DNA of 64,000 nucleotides from Diadema setosum (taxonomy: Eukaryota; Echinodermata; Echinoidea; Diadematoida; Diadematidae): the NCBI GenBank assembly GCA_033980235.1, contig CM067067.1:24552603-24616602 (forward strand). The letters run 5' to 3'. A program made the translations under genes and the position numbers. Shown here in pieces: positions 13,001 through 26,244 of the stretch. Numbering within the stretch: position 1 is the first letter of the stretch; each line of letters opens with the position of its first letter. A model generated the notes under the pieces. That model was not told where the DNA came from. It made no database searches and saw only the letters and a program-made list of their open reading frames with translations.

Positions 13001-16000
13001 TCAAATGTAATTGCAGTGTTGAATCTTGTTGAATCAAACAGACAAACAAACAAACAAACAAACAAACACAGGAACCTTGGCTTATACAAAAGCAAGTCTT
13101 GAAACCTGCTACAAATTTCCACATGTTCTGAATCCATGGCCTTTTGTATGTGTGTGTGTATGTGTGTGTGTGTGTGTTGTTGTTGTCTGGGGGTGGAATG
13201 GGGAGGGGTAGGGTAGGGTAAGGAGATAGTGATGGGGATGGGGACTGTGAAAATAAAAGAAACCTACCTTATGCTTGCCTATTTCCGTAAACAAGTAGAC
13301 TCGCACACGTCAGTAGTCTAGACTGTGCACATTTGCACACGTGCAAACATGCAAGCAACTTACACACACTGGCATGTACACACACACACATTGATTTGAG
13401 ACAGAAAGTAGTACGTTGCCAAGGAACATGATGTCATAAGCTTCTGTGAGTCATGTGTAAAATGTAAAACCATATCCCCTACTGAAGAGAAAAGAAGAGA
13501 GAGAGAAGGGGTGGGGGGTATAGAGCTTCTTGTCTGCAGCATCAACTTGGTGGAGCAGAAGGGCGCACCGGTGATTCACTCCAGCATCAACAAACCATCC
13601 CCTCACCCCTTGTTGTGTTCACACACACCCCCCCCCCCCCCCCCCCCTCATAAAGATTATTCCTGCCTTGTCTTTAGCAGCAGTGGCATATTACATGCTT
13701 TATCACCCACAACGGTAATTTTGGCGTTGTATGCATCCACCCCTGGGTGAAATCTAATTTCCATGGCTTCCCCCTGTTGCCGTGGAAACAGTGGTGTCTC
13801 CTCAGTAGAGAGAAAGAAAGATGTTTTCGTCAGCACGTGGACACCCCTGCCTCTCATTCCCATTTCTTCTGACTCGGTGAATACAGTCATGTGTTTGAAA
13901 AGGGGGTCAGTTGTGAATTTATGTTGGGAGTGAAAGGACTATGTTTCTCTGAAGACTTACTAGTATACATTAAAGGTTCCCTGACAGCTGTTTACTCGAT
14001 GACTTTGAATGATATGAATATGTCTGCAAATGGCAATTTTTAGAATTTTAAAGATCAGAATCTGATGTAAGCAACAGTAGTCAGGTGGAAAAAGCATCAC
14101 AAGGCACAGTGTTATTCACCTTATCATGACTAATGCACAAGCTCACAAGAGAGAGATGGGTCTCTTTAATAGAATAACACCTTAGAACCCTTACAATTAT
14201 GATGGTCATGGCTGGGTGGAAAATATCCCAGGATTGAGAGTATGATGAGGAAAGATCTGGAAGTATGATGGTTATGGCAAGGTGCATTCTAAATCAAAGT
14301 ATTATTGCTTATTTCAGCTGACTTCACTGTTGATGACAGCATGAAAGGCAAGAGACATTTTGGAAGGGTTGAGCTTTATTATAGCAGGTGCAGAAATATT
14401 AAAAAATGAAATGATTCTAAAACATTTGATACATTTCAATCAAGTCAATTCCCGACTTTGTGATGCGAAGACATAATCACATCATGAAACCTCATCATGG
14501 ACACAGAACCAGAAATGAATGTCAGAGGGCCTTAAAGTTTCATGTTTGCCCATCCATACAATCATGTAAGAAATATCCCGCTTATCGCCAGTGGCAATAA
14601 TCTGTCAACAAAACTTTGCATGCTTGAAATGTGTCAAAAATGGTGACCCTTACCTTTGTTTTTATGGGCTGTTGCTGAATGATGGGATCAAATATCTCAA
14701 GATTATTTTCTCCTGCAGTCACGCACTCAAAAGATCGATTATAAAACATTAGGGCCTACATAAAAACGTAAAACAATATGCTCTCAGATTGCAATACTGT
14801 CGGCGTACCATTTTGGCCAGTACTTTGCATTTTTGACATTACCCAATAAAAATTGTACTATCACAGTGTTATTTCATACAGTTTTTGTCCATATAAGTTC
14901 TGTTTTCATTTTAGAGCAAAATTTGACAGTTTCTGCAGGTGTAAGGAAACTGAGTGCTGCCTTTAATTCTTTACATTTGTATGCAGTGATACCCTCATAC
15001 TTCTTGAATCAAGAATTCATTGTTCTAGTAACTGTGCTCAAACAGGACAAGTCTGTCACATATATTGGTATATTCTTTGGTTTATTGATTCTTGGTATAT
15101 TTTGTTTTTTTTTATGCTAATGATGATGTTAGTGAATTTGTGTGTGTGTGTGTGTGTGTGTGTTCAACTTTATACATACTTAAGACTGACCCGGATTTTT
15201 GTTCACAAAGCACTCCCAAGGTTTCATGCAATTGTCTTTCATGCTCATCGTGCCGTGTGGGGTGCCTGGTGCACATGAATGAATCTGTTGTTTTGTGCAT
15301 ATTTTCTGCTATTTTGAAATTTGGTATGGTTGACTTCAGAATAAATTGACTCTGAAGGATAGGCATTTTGTCACCGTCCTTGTAAAGACCAGGCTTCAGA
15401 CATTGATATGACAAATTCTGTGCATGCCATGATATCACAGGTTGTCATTTTGAACCATACAAATGTACCTCCAGCTGAGTCTTGCCTGACATAGCTACAA
15501 CTGATGATGGCAAGCCATGTCTATATCTGTGAAGTATATAGCTCAGTTTAGATTCCTACAGGTTATGCAATGAGACCCATCTATTTTAAATAAAAGACCA
15601 CCCCCAGGAAAACAGAAAAGGTATCTTTGTGGGCAGGTGGCCATTGTAGACACATTCATTAAAATGCAATGGGAGTGAAGCAAAGTTAGTGATCTTTATG
15701 GGCAGGTCTTTAACCCTAAAGGGGCCAGGCTTTTTGGGCTATGCTCAGACCTGGGAGGGGGGGGGGGGGGCGGATTCCGCCCCCCCCCCTGAGATCTCGG
15801 CCATCGATGGTGCGATCGCGATGAAATTTTGCATGCGTGAGACCCGCGTCATAATCTACAAGATTGTGTCATAAGATTTTTTGAAACAATCAATTTCTAA
15901 TTTTAATTAATTAATTATGCAAATTAAGCTCAAGGTGATATTTTAGCTTAATTAAAAGCATTGAGAGTCTAATTTTTGATCTGTAAATCTGTTTTAGCAT

Positions 16001-19000
16001 ATTCAACAATTGTACATCACAAAAACTTCCAAAACTCATTTCAATTCTTATGTATTTTATTGTTTTCAGAATTTCTTATGTATTTCTTTGTTTTTCAACT
16101 TTTGTTTTTTCTTTGGTTTTTCATTGGAAATTGTCACTGACCACTTTTCTACCATAATTAGCACAAAATTAATCAATGAAAGTGATTAATTGTAAAAATA
16201 ATCAGGTTTTTATGCCTTTCATGGCAGAGCACTGTTTTCCATAGGAAATGTACACAAAATCACAAAATTGTGCCCGTTTTGGAGCGACATTCCGTTACAA
16301 AAATGGGCGTGGCTTGGCAAAAGTATGCGCGGACGTTGCAAATTTGGTCTCAAAAGTTGCGCGAGACTTGAACGAAGAAAGTCAAGAAGCCTCGCGATGG
16401 GGCCTTCTCGTGTTACAGAATTATAGCGCGAAACGTCGAGGGGGGGGGGGGGGCGGATTCTGCCCCCCCCCCCCCCCCCCCCCCCCCCCGGCCCTTTTAG
16501 GGTTAAGGGAGACAAGTTGTGTCACTTTAAATGCAGGTTGGTAATGTATTCATCAACTTGAATACAGTCCAACCTCATTTGCCCGACCCTATTGGGACCA
16601 GAGCCCATCCTGATAGGTGATATTGCCAGATAAGCGAGATATGCTCAAAACGTGACACTTGTGAGCAAGTTGTGTTTGGGTTTACATGAGGTAAATTGTT
16701 AACTTATTACTCAATGTTATACAAATAGTGCATGCTCTATGATGCATTATACTGGATTAGAAAACGACAAATACTAAATTATCCCGAATGCTGTTTTGTT
16801 TCACCGAGGCCGCAGGCCAGGGTGAATAGAATTGCACGAGGGATAATTTAGTATTTGGAGTTCTATAGTCCAGTACTGGTGCATCAATAGAACAGGCACT
16901 AATTGTTATAGTAAATAGGTCCCTCGATTTACATGTTTTTTCCGTAGGTCTGGGCCCTAGATCTAAAATTAGACTCACCGTACCGGCACTTAAGTTACAC
17001 GCAGAGTTAACCGCAACCTTGTTTACGTACACATCCACAGTGCACGATGCTAGTACAGCCGCGTATGCGTATTGCACATCACAGAGTAGATTCGTGAATG
17101 ATAAACTCCTACATTCTGCGTCCAGTGTGCTCTACGCGCGCATATGTTGAAATGCTTGGCCCTGTCCTACTACATCCCTCCCTGCGCAAATCTCTGCATA
17201 CGTAAAGCTTAGGAGCGCGCTGTAAACGTTCGGTATAGTGGCACGGCTGTTCACTATACCAAAGTTTTACACAATCATGTGATGCAATCCAACCAATCAC
17301 AACGCAAATTTTACTTTACCTATTTACTATTATAATGATTTCAAAGATATTTGCATGCTTCATACAATGTAATTCACATGATTTTTAAAACGAAATGGAA
17401 TATGAGTGGAAATACACTTTCTTCTTGGTCTCTTTGTTCCTTTTAGCAACATTATATTTGTTCGTATAAATGTGCAGATAGTGATCAACATTAAACTGTT
17501 CCGTCTTTCTTAATTCCTAGTATTTGCAAGAGAATTATTGCTTTCTCTGTTTAGTAAAGTTTTGCACTGAAAATGCAAAGACGAATCATGTGCCAGTTTA
17601 TGCTCATGCAGCACAGGGATTGGGAAAAGTGATGATCAGATATTGTATAACAGAGGTTTGACTGTACATGAGTACACCTACATATTGAAATGGCTCTGTA
17701 TGATGTGTAATCATGGAAAATCATCCTTAACTTCAATCAGCGGTTTATATCACTGACATATTACCAGGGGTATGGGAGATACAACCATTTTATTGTAGTG
17801 GGGAAAATGAGCTTTATAAAGCCTGTGTGTAGCTGCCTTTGAATTGATTATCATCTTGTTTTTGTCTTTACAGCATTTGGAAATGCCAAGACCAACAGGA
17901 ATGACAACTCATCCAGATTTGTAAGTATGAGATTCATCTTTCCAAGTTTTTCTCCTTCAAAATGCAGTCAGCTTGAAAGTCATTACAGCAACAAAAACAA
18001 AAACAAACAAACAAAAAAATTACCCTGCATTGTCTATATGCTGATCATGGCTGAATAACATGGCCTGTTTTGAACACTGTAATCAGGAAAATAAAATCTG
18101 TGACCCTCTTTGGGGGGGGGGGGGGGGAAATAAAAAAAAAAAAATATATATATATATATATATAGTTGTAATTTGCAGCGTTTCAACTCATTCTTGCCCA
18201 TGCCATCACTTTAGCCCTTTTTACACTTGTGTTTCTTAACCCCGTACTTTCTCTTACCCAGGACTATCGTTAGTCCCGTACCAATTTTTTCAACTTTTTA
18301 CACTCGCCAATAAATCCCGTACTAAGCTCTTGTCCTGGGCTAAGGAGAAAACTGACCTTTTTACACTCGTATTTCTTAGCCCCGTATTTTCCAAACTACG
18401 TGAATATTCATGATTACGCTGTGCACTGTACAAGTACACGCAAGAACTGGCAGCACTTGATTACCTCATTTCTGATTGGTCAGTGGGGGTTGGACTTCGT
18501 CTCCATCGCTTAGCCCCGGATTATTTTTTCGTTCTGTTTACACTCGCTTGCTTGGCATCGCAATTGCGGGGTTAGCACCGCAATTGCGGTGCTAACCCTG
18601 CTTTTTTGCAGGGTCAGATAGTACAGGATTATCGGTGGGGCTAGCCCACTTTGGCAAAAACAAGTGTAAACAGAAAGTGGGCTAAGGAAAGTCTGGTACC
18701 AACGGTAGGGCTAAGGCCCCCCCCCCCCCCCCCCTTAGCCCCACCGTTGGTACGGGACTAAGCAAAAATTTGCAAGTGTAGAAAGCCTTTTTGTCATGAG
18801 AATAGAAACCAGAAGGGTGATAGCAGGGTGCAATGTCCATTTAGCTGAGTCCTTCTTGTGCTCACCTGGCCACAACATCCTGTGAAGATACTTTCTGTTC
18901 CCTTTTGCAAATTCCTTCCTTCCATTTCCATGACAATTCTAATCGTATATCAGCTGGTAACATGGGTAAACAATATAGGGCAGTACAAATTATTCCCACC

Positions 19001-22000
19001 TTCCCTCTTCCATGGACATTCATCAAATGCTCCATGCCGTACTTCTGGAACAGGCAAGTCCACCTTCAAACTACTTGTTCAACAGTGATTTGTAGTGGCC
19101 CCGGACAAGCAGGCATGCAGACTGTAATACCCTGATCTACTTATACTTGCTAATCAAACTACTGCATGGTGTGTGTACAAAGAGAGGACCAAATAAACAA
19201 AACTATCCCTTGACAAGGAGTAAGGCAACATTTAAATGGGAAGTTCCCCAAATATTAAATGATGTCAAGAAGATATAATAAGAACTTCAAAAATCTTTAT
19301 TTCACATGAAAAGTACACATGCACATGAACCTGATACTTGGGACATGTTCAGGTAAATACCAATTTCCATGTCTTGTCCCAGAAAACCGAATTATTGTAA
19401 AAATTCATTTTGTATTTTCTCTACATCATTAAACTAAGTATTCTGACATCTCAGATTGTTGTAGAATTCTACTCCAGAGATGACAGCACAAAATTTGATG
19501 ACAGAAATGAATGAAATATGTTAACAATCTGTAATGTTTGAATTATCTCAAACTTTTACAAACTGTTTCACTAATCTTTCTGCTTCGCCTAATCAAGGTG
19601 TATGTTTTTTGGGGAAACATCCCCTTTAAGGCCATGTAAACAAGTAGTAGTCTTTGCCGGCCCTGCCTTTCTGATAACCCGGTGTCTTGCTGTTCTGGAA
19701 ACTTCTGGTTTCCCTTTCCCTAATTTGCCTGACCTTTCCATTTCCTTGATTTGACCGTGTGGGGCCTTGTTTGTTACAAAAAGATATGATATAACAGGAT
19801 GTCCTGTCCGGATGTCAGCGATATGAATCTCAATGTTCTCTCCGAAGATTTCATGTAGAAGGACAATAATAGAGAGGACTACGATATACAAAGGAGATAC
19901 TCTGTAACCTCTTCTGTGTGAAAAAAACAACAAAAACCCAATATTCATTTCACTCTTTAAGAAAAGACTGGTGAAAGGTTTCATCTCCGATGTTTGGTTA
20001 ATCAACATCGATTCTGACATCCAGTCAGTACGCTGTTATGCGAAGCAGCCTTTCTCATTGCTTATTTAATTTTCAATTGAATTATAAAGGAGGAATATGA
20101 TAAAAGCATCATTTAATGTAAGGTCATAAGAAAATTCAAGTAAACTATTAGAAATAAACAGCATTTGTGATGACATTTTGATAAACCTTCTTTGCACAAA
20201 GATCATGGTGTCATCATTTTGAAACACAGCAGGAGCAACCTTGCTAATGTTGTAGATATGCCAAGAACAGCCCTGTTGTGGTGATAAGGCAGTTTCATAT
20301 CCATACATGATGCTATTAGCGAGCTGGAAAACATGCATGCAATCATAGAATTGACTGCACACACGCACAAAAAAAAAAAAGATTGAAGACTGCAAATGCA
20401 TAAAGTCAGCACAAAGTGATTATCATACCAATCAGTTACAATGGGCCATGAAACAATTATGATTAAATTCGATCAGTCAAGTTCAAATTTCATTGTATTG
20501 TCAACCTTGCGTATGGTAATGTCTTAAGTAGATGAAAAATTGTTCTAACCATTCCACTGGCAATGAAATTGCCACAATTTTCTGTTGTGCCATTTTTCCA
20601 TTCTTTCTTTAGGTGTGCACATTATATGTAACACCATTAGAGATCGCATAGTGTCAATGAATAGACGTTATGTACACTTGTGTACTAGGTAAAATATTTT
20701 TTTTTTCGGTTTGCATGATTTCCCTTTTGAAAGAAATGCTAATAAAGAGTTCAGAAAAACATTTTTTTTTTAAAGTAAAAAGTAGTTCATATTTCAACAA
20801 CAACAGCAAAAATCCATACAGATGATGTGATTTTAATGCATGTATGATATGCTAAAAGCTTAGAATGAATAGTTTGTGGCCTTCAAAGTGATTGCTAAAG
20901 TCCATGTCATGCCCTTCATTAAAAAAAACAAAGAAGAATCAAAGCCAGGTGGAAATGTAGAGGCCAAGTTGCCACTTTTCTCATGGAGCCTGTTGTGTTT
21001 GCCTCGGGATATGGGTTCACAGCAATGTTGCGTCCTCCTCCACGATGTATTTTTCCCTCTGTTCATTTACATTCGATGAAATTCATGAGATGAGAGGTTC
21101 AGTAGGGTGTGCAGAAAGAAAGTTTTTGCCCTCTCTTTGAGCCCCTGCAGTTAAAATCACTTTCATTCTTTGTATTGTAGTGGATGTGAAAGTGAAGTGA
21201 GATATCGTTGGTACAGATACATCAGGTGATAAGATTGGAAACAACAATCGTAGAATTTGAGAAAAAGTTCTTTGAAGTTCAAAACAACAAATATAATTTC
21301 TAAATCATGATATTACCTCACCCAATAACATATTCAGAAGATTATTTCGTTTGTTTTTTTTTCTTCACAGCAGCAAAGTATCTGCATATTCTATTTTCCT
21401 TTTATTCTAATATAGACAACAAAATCAAAGGAGTAGGATTTTAGGAAATATCAATGTATGATTGCATATCAAATTTGATATCAAATAAAAGTGTATATGA
21501 TATGCATTTATGATTTTCTATGTGATTTTGTATGTGTGTTTTTGTATGTTATATTGACATGCATGTGATATGATGTCTTGGTCAAAGAATAGAGAAAAAT
21601 TTCTTGATATCAAGGCAAGGTACATATGCTAGTCTTGGTATTACTCCTTTAAAGGGATGGTACAGTCTCAGTTGAGATGGGGCTTCATGTCTCCAACGTT
21701 TTTTGATGATGATTTTTTTTTTTCAGATAATGAGAAACCTCTAAGCAAATATGAAATATTAATGTATAATTCTAAGAGGAACTCAAAGTTTATTTGATGA
21801 AATTTGTTTTGCAGTGGCTGAGATTTCAAAACAAGAGTGATTCTAATAAAAAGTGGGATCCACCTTTTATTAAGATTGCTTTGTTTTACCTTGTTTCTAG
21901 ATATCTCGGCCATTTCAGAACCGATTTTCGTCGAATAAACGTTGAATTCCTCTAGAGTTGTTATGCTCTTTAACATTCCATAAAGTGGTTTCTAAGTATC

Positions 22001-25000
22001 TTGCAAAAAGTTAAAAGCTGAATCCTCACTTCAACCGATACTAGTATACCATCCCTTTAATGTTTGTCCTTTCCTCTCCGGCAGGGAAAATACATGGACA
22101 TCGAGTTTGACTTCAAGGGAGACCCAGTGGGCGGTGTCATCACAAATTGTAAGTGCATCACAAGGAAAGTGCCTTCAGGGTCAGAGAATGCATCAACAGA
22201 AAATTAGAAATCATATGATGGCGTATTGTGAAAGTGGAAATTTTTGAGGTGTTGACATTTTCGCGCATTTTGTGCAACCAGACACTAGTGCAGAAATAAA
22301 AAGCACACAAATATTTTTGCTTACCAGTGGTTGATGTCTTGATTTCGTGGAATTAAAAACACTCAAAACTCATCTTACCCGGCCGAGTGCGTAAAAATTA
22401 CTCGTGCGAAATTATCCACTTTGACAATATTTAACCTGGCACAAAGAAGCGTGTAGTGGTTTACACACTGGCTAAAATCTCTTGCATGGAAAGGGTTAAG
22501 TTGCCAAACTTCTAATTCAGACACCAATCTTTCCAGTGATATGTGATTAGTCCCACTCCATTTCCATCGACCTAAAACAGGATTAGTGATGGAAGATGGC
22601 TGCCAGATTAGCACAGATTTGCAGAAAACTTGAGCTCAAAACTTACATGCAGTCTCAAGCAAGAAGTCAACAGAAGCACTTTAAAACACAAAAGGTCAGA
22701 TCAAAATATACCATCGCAGCGTGCCTCATGGAACTGGAAAATATTGAATTTCAACACATTTTTAGACTTTAGAATTTGGACTGGAGGTAGAATTTATCAT
22801 TTCTAGGCCAAATTACCCTGCTGTCAGTTTCCAGCAAGTTTGTTTTTTTTTTCCATGTAAGAATGGTGGCAAATGAAACTAATTTTGCGATCTAAAAACT
22901 AAAAACTCTTGTGTGTGAATGGGCCTATCCCTTGTCATGTATTTCCTCACTGACCAACACAGATGTTTTGAAACTGTCATTAAAGTGCAGATTATGTAAT
23001 CTTATCAACCCCCTATTATGTCACAATGGTCTCCATGGAGGGGGGGGGGGGGGGGGGGGGGGGGGACTGTCATATTGTTTTGCCCAAATAAAATTTGTCT
23101 GCCTGATATTGTATTAGTCAAGTTTGGGTGGGAATTGACCAAATGGCCAACAAGAATGTCTTCTCTACTTACAGCTAATTTTGTGATGACAAGAATTATT
23201 TAAAGTTGCAGTCCTTATCTGTTTGCCAATCACATGATAATGAAAAGCTCATAATGTAATGTTATGTCTCCCACTGAACTTGCAGTAGTTGTATTCATGT
23301 TCAGTTTTAAGCAGACATGAAGAATAATCCTTTGAATTCTAAATATTTACGTAAGGTATGAAAGCTTGGGGATATTCCAAAACTTGTGAATGGTACAAAA
23401 GAAAGAAAGAAAGACAGACAGAAAGAAAGAAAGAAAGAAAGAAAGATTTTAAGAGTTATTGCCTGTCATGCTGAAAAGTTTTCCAGAAACAACTCTACAC
23501 TCAGCTAGAAACTTTTGAAAATCAGGCTGCAGCATGCAATATTGGAAAGATGCATCATAAGTCACCGAGTGATTATTTTTCCACCTCCCCTTGGTTTCAA
23601 TCCTGTCTCCCGAAGATTTATTGGAGAAGTCAAGGGTGATATCACAACCGGAAGGAGAGAGGAATTTCCATATTTTCTACCAACTCCTCGCGGGGGCGCC
23701 AGAGCTTCTCATGAGTGAGTACTGCGGAATTTGTCTTCCACGTGGTGGTTCCGTTATCACCATTGGTTAAACTGTAGTAGTTGTGAATTTGTAATTCTTC
23801 ATTTTGACTCCGGTAACTTAATGATTTTTTTTTCTCCAAACTTATCATTGTGCAGCACTAGGATAGGGGGAAATCTCAGATGATCACAGCTAAGACAAGA
23901 AGAATACCAAATCAAGTGACTTTGGATAATGTTGAATCTTTAGTATTTTTTTCCTGTTTATCCCTGATCTGACAAAAATTAAGAAATGTAGAGGTCACAT
24001 GTGATGATGTCAGAAATATAAGATGATATATACTTTAGATAATGTTGAATCTTACCAAATAATAATAAATCTTTAGCTCTTTAAAAAAATTTTTTTTCTT
24101 CATCCCCCAAACTGACACAAAATGGAAAAAAAAATGTAGAGGTCACATGTCAGATTTGTCACTTCTTGACTCCGAAGTCCGTGTTCAATAAAAAAGGTCA
24201 TTATCTAGGGATGAATTATGATTGGTCAGTGGTCTTTGAGTTGAAGCAGGGGTCAGGTCATATTTTGTTTTTATCAGCTTGATGTCTCACACATTTTTGC
24301 AGGGAATGTAGAGCCTTCTTTCTTCTTCCTTTAGTTATTTTTGCATTGACTCTTGTGATGATCAGGCAAGGATTTGTGTAACTTTTTTACTTTCATAATC
24401 AAGTTTGCCAATGAAAACTCACTGCCTTTTTTTAAACAAAGGATGTTGATTTATTGCTCAGTGAAAGTGGTCCTTTGTCATGAATTAGTGTGAGAAAAAA
24501 AAAAAAAACTTGTGTGAAAATAAGAGCAGGACATCACCTGATTAGCAAGTAATGATGTCTTATATGATGAATGTGATGATGATTCCCATATTTCACACTT
24601 TAAATGCATTATGTGAATGCCACACAGTAGTGCTTGGCTCATAGCTTTTGGGCATTTACATTTCTTGTGTCCGTCTGTCTGTCTGTCCGTTTGTCTGTGT
24701 GAAATGACTTTGTCCTACGACTGTATCTTGAGAACAGCTTGCAGGATTATAGTGAAGCATGCATGAATGAGCATACAAGGATGCACCGGGCAGGCGTTAA
24801 GATGATTACCGTAAATGGGAAGTCTCTCACAGAGCTGACACTTTTGCAATTTCTTTCACTCCACTGGAGTAATGCCAAAAAATAATTACAAGCAATTATT
24901 TTGTAAAAATGATATGGAAACATGTGCACTAAACTCTCGTCCATGAAATGATAAAGAAATAAGATTCCTCATAATTGGTCCAGTGAACAAACTTAATCAT

Positions 25001-26200
25001 GTCACAGTTTCCACTTTGACAGAAGGTGGGGAATTTGAATGCGAGAACTTCACTGGTTATATGCTACAATGATTTATGAAGCATGAAATTGAATTCAATC
25101 TTAAGTGATAAATGGAAAGACCAAGCTCAGGTATTATTACCAATGCCAGTGGAATATAAAAAAAAAAGGGGGAGGGGAAGAGAAGGGGAGAGATCTATTA
25201 AGTGAAAATGAGGAGCCAAGGTACATCATTCTGTTATCAGTGCTCATTAGGTTTAGCATGCTCCTTCCTCCTCCTCTGGTCAGCTTGTTCCGTGAGTTAC
25301 CCTGTGGCAGGAGGTTAGGGGGGAAGTGTTACCCGCTGGGCTCTAGAAGGGGCATCCCTTTTCGGTGTGTTGAGATGGAGAATTAGGTGAGGGGATTGGA
25401 TGGGATTGGGGGTGGAGGGGGGGGGGGGGTGGGGGGGGGGGAGACACACATTTCCTTGTCTGACAGAAATGACTCACCCCAGCTCCACTTTCAGTCAGGA
25501 GAGTAGTGTTTAGATTATCACGCATGGCTGCTGGCATGAATTTTTGCCCTACCCTGGCAAGCATGGGCTTCATCCCCTTACCTCCCTAGTGTGTAATCAA
25601 CAAGTATTGTCAGGGATTTTGTTTCTTAAGCAATATCTTCCCCTACCCTATCTACCCCCCCCCAAAAAAAAAAAAAGAAAAAAAAAAGAAAAGAAAGAAA
25701 GCATTCATATACCAGCTGTGGGTAACTTTTTTCCATTTAATTTCACCTTAAAGTGCAGTTGACAAATTGCGAGTTAAAGTGCAATTGGCCAATTGCGAGC
25801 TGAACTGCATTGCACAATGGAGGATCCAAGACATAGAATCATATTCCAGAAATTCTTGTTTCATATCTTCCAAGACCCCTTTCAGTTTCAGTTTTTAAAT
25901 TAGAAAGAGAATTATTATTTGTTTGCAAGACAAAAGTGGCTGCAAAGGATTGGTGAATGTTTCACACTAGTTGCTGCCTCTTGAGGGGAGGGCATGGCAT
26001 ATCTGATATCCTTGAATACTGATAAATGTAACAATAGTATCAAATTGAAGACATCTCATATTCCGTGAAAGTGGGGAATAGGCCTACTTTCATGACAGCT
26101 CTGCAATCCAACCCCCTGTTGGATGACCCACTGGCAGTCAAAGGGGTCACATACACTGTAACTTCTCACATCACCATCAAAATTCAGTGACCTCTTGGCT

Positions 26201-26244
<44 letters not shown>

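Larger units (their letters stand above)
16563..17666. mobile_element. TA-flanked pogo/Tigger-like TIR element carrying inner inserts
   Basis: Left end TA|CAGTCCAACCTCATTTG and right end AACAGAGGTTTGACTG|TA are imperfect inverted repeats beginning CAGT, with TA on both sides. This is the arrangement of pogo/Tigger-type Tc1/mariner elements. No transposase remains. Two other inverted-repeat units lie inside (16749-16876 and 16902-17336). Confidence 0.6.

Noticed and set aside
19589..20020. 143-codon minus-strand open frame
   Set aside because: No recognisable domain, intronic, and no supporting signals.
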